Below, one piece after another: positions 3,835 to 5,574 of a stretch of 5,574 bases of DNA. Within the stretch, counting starts at the first letter, position 1; the number at the start of each line of letters is the position of its first letter. This DNA comes from Acidimicrobiales bacterium. Its GTDB lineage: Bacteria > Actinomycetota > Acidimicrobiia > Acidimicrobiales > SZUA-35. The notes below the pieces were generated by a model. That model searched no databases and was not told the origin of the DNA. It worked only from the letters and a program-made list of their open reading frames with translations. Made by a program: the position numbers and the translations under genes. The stretch spans positions 4,039 through 9,612 of the forward strand of contig JAHECQ010000130.1 of the NCBI GenBank assembly GCA_024641625.1, read 5' to 3'.

Positions 3835-4374
3835 GTGATCGAACCCCTGGCTCGCCTGCTCGCTCCCGAGAACTTGAAGGGCATCACGACGCGCCCACTG
3901 CCGGAGTTGCGGGATCTTCGCATTCAGTGCTCGGAGGTCGAGGACGACATCTCGTTGGTGCGCAGAGTGGCACAAGGCCGTCTGGACATCGTTGGCCACG
4001 AGGTCCGTCGTCGCGCCGGGGATGCGCCGAACGACGCTCCGCAGTCTCTGTTGTACGACCTGCCGGATCTTCTTGCCGACGCCCCGCGAACCGGGCAGGT
4101 TGGTCGCGGTCGCCCGGTTGCCGTCGGCGAGCCTGGCCCGGTCGCAGCGGAACTGGTCGATCGCCTGGATCGCGCCGTCTCACCTTCGCATCTGGCGGGC
4201 ATCGACCAGATTCCCGAGAGCGAGCTTCGGGAGATCTTCGAGCGACTGCGGAGCTTCGAACTCGAGCTCTCGTCGGTCCGCCATCAGTTGCACGAGCGCA
4301 TCGACGCCATCCAGTCCGAGATCGGTCGCCGCTATCGAGATGGCGAGGCGTCCATCGAGAGTCTCCTTTCCTAG
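3835..4374 (+). CDS. RsiG-like c-di-GMP-binding anti-sigma factor
   Basis: A probable cytoplasmic anti-sigma factor of the RsiG (formerly AmfC) family. In Streptomyces, RsiG bound to dimeric c-di-GMP sequesters the sigma factor WhiG. The 179 residues contain the family signature E(X)3S(X)2R(X)3Q(X)3D exactly at E36-S40-R43-Q47-D51. A second copy in the C-terminal helix, E142-S146-R149-H153-D157, has His for Gln. Both motifs lie in long charged helices (about 22-60 and 127-168) separated by a loop region rich in Pro and Gly, as expected for the antiparallel coiled coil of a two-motif RsiG. No signal peptide, membrane segment or Cys-based zinc motif is present. The GTG start at 3835 is supported by the leaderless -10 box. 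The gene stands between the membrane protein gene and mshA, on the same strand as both; its sigma partner is not in the window. Assignment is by motif recognition; ligand binding is inferred. Confidence 0.82.
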   Translation: MIEPLARLLAPENLKGITTRPLPELRDLRIQCSEVEDDISLVRRVAQGRLDIVGHEVRRRAGDAPNDAPQSLLYDLPDLLADAPRTGQVGRGRPVAVGEPGPVAAELVDRLDRAVSPSHLAGIDQIPESELREIFERLRSFELELSSVRHQLHERIDAIQSEIGRRYRDGEASIESLLS

Positions 4375-4414
4375 GTGAGCGTTGCTCGGCGAGAGAGCCG
4401 TCTGCCCATGGATC

Positions 4415-4438
4415 GGGAAGATTCTTCCCCGAACGGGG
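4415..4438 (+). other. Overlapping alternative hairpins upstream of mshA
   Basis: GGGAAG (4415-4420) pairs perfectly with CTTCCC (4424-4429) around ATT. CCCC (4427-4430) can instead pair with GGGG (4435-4438) around GAAC. The two share 4427-4429 and so exclude each other, and the second ends just before the ribosome site of mshA. The first has no following T-run, so it is not a standard terminator. The gap 4375-4451 otherwise shows no TANNNT box at leaderless spacing. Confidence 0.35.
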
Positions 4439-4440
4439 GT

Positions 4441-4445
4441 TGAGG
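4441..4445 (+). promoter_or_regulatory. Ribosome-binding site of mshA-like gene
   Basis: TGAGG six bases before GTG 4452 is a fair Shine-Dalgarno match and decides this start over the in-frame TTG at 4440. Unlike four other genes here, this one appears to have a leadered mRNA, either from its own promoter or by read-through from the RsiG-like gene 77 bases upstream. Confidence 0.5.
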
Positions 4446-4451
4446 CAAGCC

Positions 4452-5574
4452 GTGCGTCGCGTCGCTGTTCTTTCTCTCCACACCTCACCCCTGGCCCAGC
4501 CGGGCACCGGCGACGGCGGCGGCATGAACGTGTACGTTCGTGAGTTGGTGTCGGCGTTGGCGCAAGCGGGTCTCGAGTGCCGGGTGTACGTGCGCCGCTA
4601 TGCCGCCGGCCTCCCGGCACGCGTCGAGGTCGAACCGGGCTTCGAAGTGGTTCACGTCCCCGCGGGTCCCGTCGATGCCTCGAAGGAGGCGCTTCCCGGT
4701 CTCGTCGAGGAGTTCGCCGACTGGGTTGCCCGCGATCTCGAGTCCGATCCGGCCGACGTCATTCACGCCAACTACTGGCTCTCCGGAGTTGCCGGTCAAT
4801 TGCTCAAGCAGCGCCTCGGCCTCCCCTTGGTCACCACATTCCACACCCTGGCCCGGGTGAAGGCCGTCCTCGGTGACCCCGAGCCGGAGCGGCGGGCCCG
4901 CGCCGAAGCAGAAGTCATGGCCTGTGCCGATGTCGTGCTGGCCAACTGCACCACCGAGGCCGATCAGCTGGTCGAGTACTACGACGTACCGCGTCACCGA
5001 ATCGAAATCGTGCCGCCCGGAGTCGATCATGCCTTCTTCTCCCCCGGAAGCCAGGCCGGCGCCCGTTGGGCCCTGGGGGCCGACGTGGAGCGGCCGCTCT
5101 TGGTGTTCGTCGGTCGGATTCAGCCGCTGAAGGGCGCTGACGTGGCTGTGCGTGCGTTGGCTCGCGTCGAGCGAACCGATGCTCGATTGTGGATCATCGG
5201 TGGTGCAAGTGGCCTTCGCGGTGATGTCGAGGTGGAGCGGGTGCACCATCTGGTGGAGGAGCTCGGCTTGGTCGATCGGGTCGAGTTCCTCCCGCCGAAG
5301 CCCCATCATCTCCTGTCGACCTACTACCGGGCGGCCGACGTGTGCCTTGTGCCCAGCCGTTCGGAGTCCTTCGGCCTGGTTGCTCTTGAGGCCGGGGCAT
5401 GTGGGGTGCCGGTGGTCGCCTCGGCCGTCGGAGGTCTGCTCACCCTGGTGGAGCACGGGCGGTCCGGGTATCTGGTCGACAGTCGCAATCCAGATGACTA
5501 CGCCGCATGGATCGATGCAATACTCGCCGATCCGGTGTTGGCGCGTCGGTTGTCGGTCTCGGCCGCCGGAAGGG
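4452..5574 (+). CDS. mshA: MshA-like GT4 glycosyltransferase (3' end cut by window)
   Basis: A cytoplasmic retaining GT-B glycosyltransferase of family GT4, most like D-inositol-3-phosphate glycosyltransferase MshA, which transfers GlcNAc from UDP-GlcNAc to inositol phosphate in the first step of mycothiol synthesis. 374 codons are present with no stop; known MshA proteins have about 420-480. The N-terminus reads VAVLSLHTSPLAQPGTGDGG (4-23) followed by GMNVYVREL, a near-exact MshA signature. N26, K78, Y108 (ANYW) and T132 (HTL) line up with residues that, as I recall the Corynebacterium glutamicum enzyme, bind the inositol phosphate. The donor site shows FVGRIQPLKG (219-228, R222 and K227) and the GT4 EX7E motif E305-E313 in SESFGLVALE. 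It follows the RsiG-like gene by 77 bases on the same strand. Other GT4 enzymes such as sucrose synthase-like proteins are less likely given the N-terminal signature, but acceptor specificity is inferred. Confidence 0.9.
   Translation, partial: MRRVAVLSLHTSPLAQPGTGDGGGMNVYVRELVSALAQAGLECRVYVRRYAAGLPARVEVEPGFEVVHVPAGPVDASKEALPGLVEEFADWVARDLESDPADVIHANYWLSGVAGQLLKQRLGLPLVTTFHTLARVKAVLGDPEPERRARAEAEVMACADVVLANCTTEADQLVEYYDVPRHRIEIVPPGVDHAFFSPGSQAGARWALGADVERPLLVFVGRIQPLKGADVAVRALARVERTDARLWIIGGASGLRGDVEVERVHHLVEELGLVDRVEFLPPKPHHLLSTYYRAADVCLVPSRSESFGLVALEAGACGVPVVASAVGGLLTLVEHGRSGYLVDSRNPDDYAAWIDAILADPVLARRLSVSAAGR

Noticed and set aside
2767..3999. A 410-codon open frame on the minus strand across the membrane protein gene
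   Set aside because: Its translation is rich in Gln, Arg, Gly and His with no domain or motif, as expected for an antisense shadow of GC-rich plus-strand genes. The plus strand here encodes clear MoaD, membrane and RsiG-like proteins.
4415..4429. The GGGAAG-ATT-CTTCCC hairpin as a Rho-independent terminator of the RsiG-like gene
   Set aside because: No T-run follows; the next bases are CGAACGGGGG. It was kept only as a possible leader structure of mshA.
4485..5456. A 323-codon open frame on the minus strand opposite mshA
   Set aside because: The plus-strand frame encodes an unmistakable GT4 enzyme over the same bases. The antisense product is low-complexity in Gly, His and Gln and shows no family motif.
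1..5574. Mobile elements, CRISPR arrays, phage genes or defence systems
   Set aside because: No transposase, integrase, direct-repeat array, target-site duplication or toxin-antitoxin pair was recognised on either strand. The tRNA-Lys could in principle be an integration site, but no attachment duplicate is visible here.

Overview
This is a 5.6 kb stretch of GC-rich chromosome from an actinobacterium. High GC at third codon positions, frequent GTG starts, a TANNNT -10 element 6-8 bases before several start codons (leaderless transcription), an MshA-type glycosyltransferase and an RsiG-type anti-sigma factor all point to Actinomycetota. A non-Streptomyces lineage such as Acidimicrobiia would fit, but that placement is inference. 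No mobile element, CRISPR array, phage gene or sign of recent transfer was seen.

Layout, left to right. A tRNA-Lys(TTT) lies on the minus strand (46-119). A predicted lipoprotein with a beta-propeller-like exported domain follows on the plus strand (191-1315). Next is a small acidic helical protein (1364-1567, +), whose end overlaps tail-to-tail with a YgjP-type zinc metallopeptidase (1506-2087, -). The peptidase lies 15 bases downstream of a histidine phosphatase (2103-2720, -), probably in one operon. A 42-base divergent promoter region separates this pair from a plus-strand pair: a MoaD-like sulfur carrier (2763-2999) and, overlapping it by 8 bases, a polytopic membrane protein resembling a degenerate CDP-diglyceride synthetase (2992-3753). 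Then come an RsiG-like protein (3835-4374, +) and the first 374 codons of an MshA-like glycosyltransferase (4452 to the window end, +).

The most interesting item is the 179-residue coiled-coil protein at 3835-4374. It carries an exact copy of the c-di-GMP-binding signature E(X)3S(X)2R(X)3Q(X)3D of the anti-sigma factor RsiG, and a second copy with His in place of Gln. This suggests a c-di-GMP-controlled sigma-factor switch, with the WhiG/FliA-type sigma partner encoded outside the window. Also notable are four starts with a leaderless promoter pattern, a symmetric divergent promoter in which each -10 box occupies the other promoter's -35 position, and a CdsA-like protein that appears to have lost catalytic residues.

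The genes do not form a single pathway. They read as housekeeping and regulatory units side by side: translation (tRNA), thiol biosynthesis (mshA), sulfur carrier or molybdenum cofactor (moaD) and signalling (RsiG-like).
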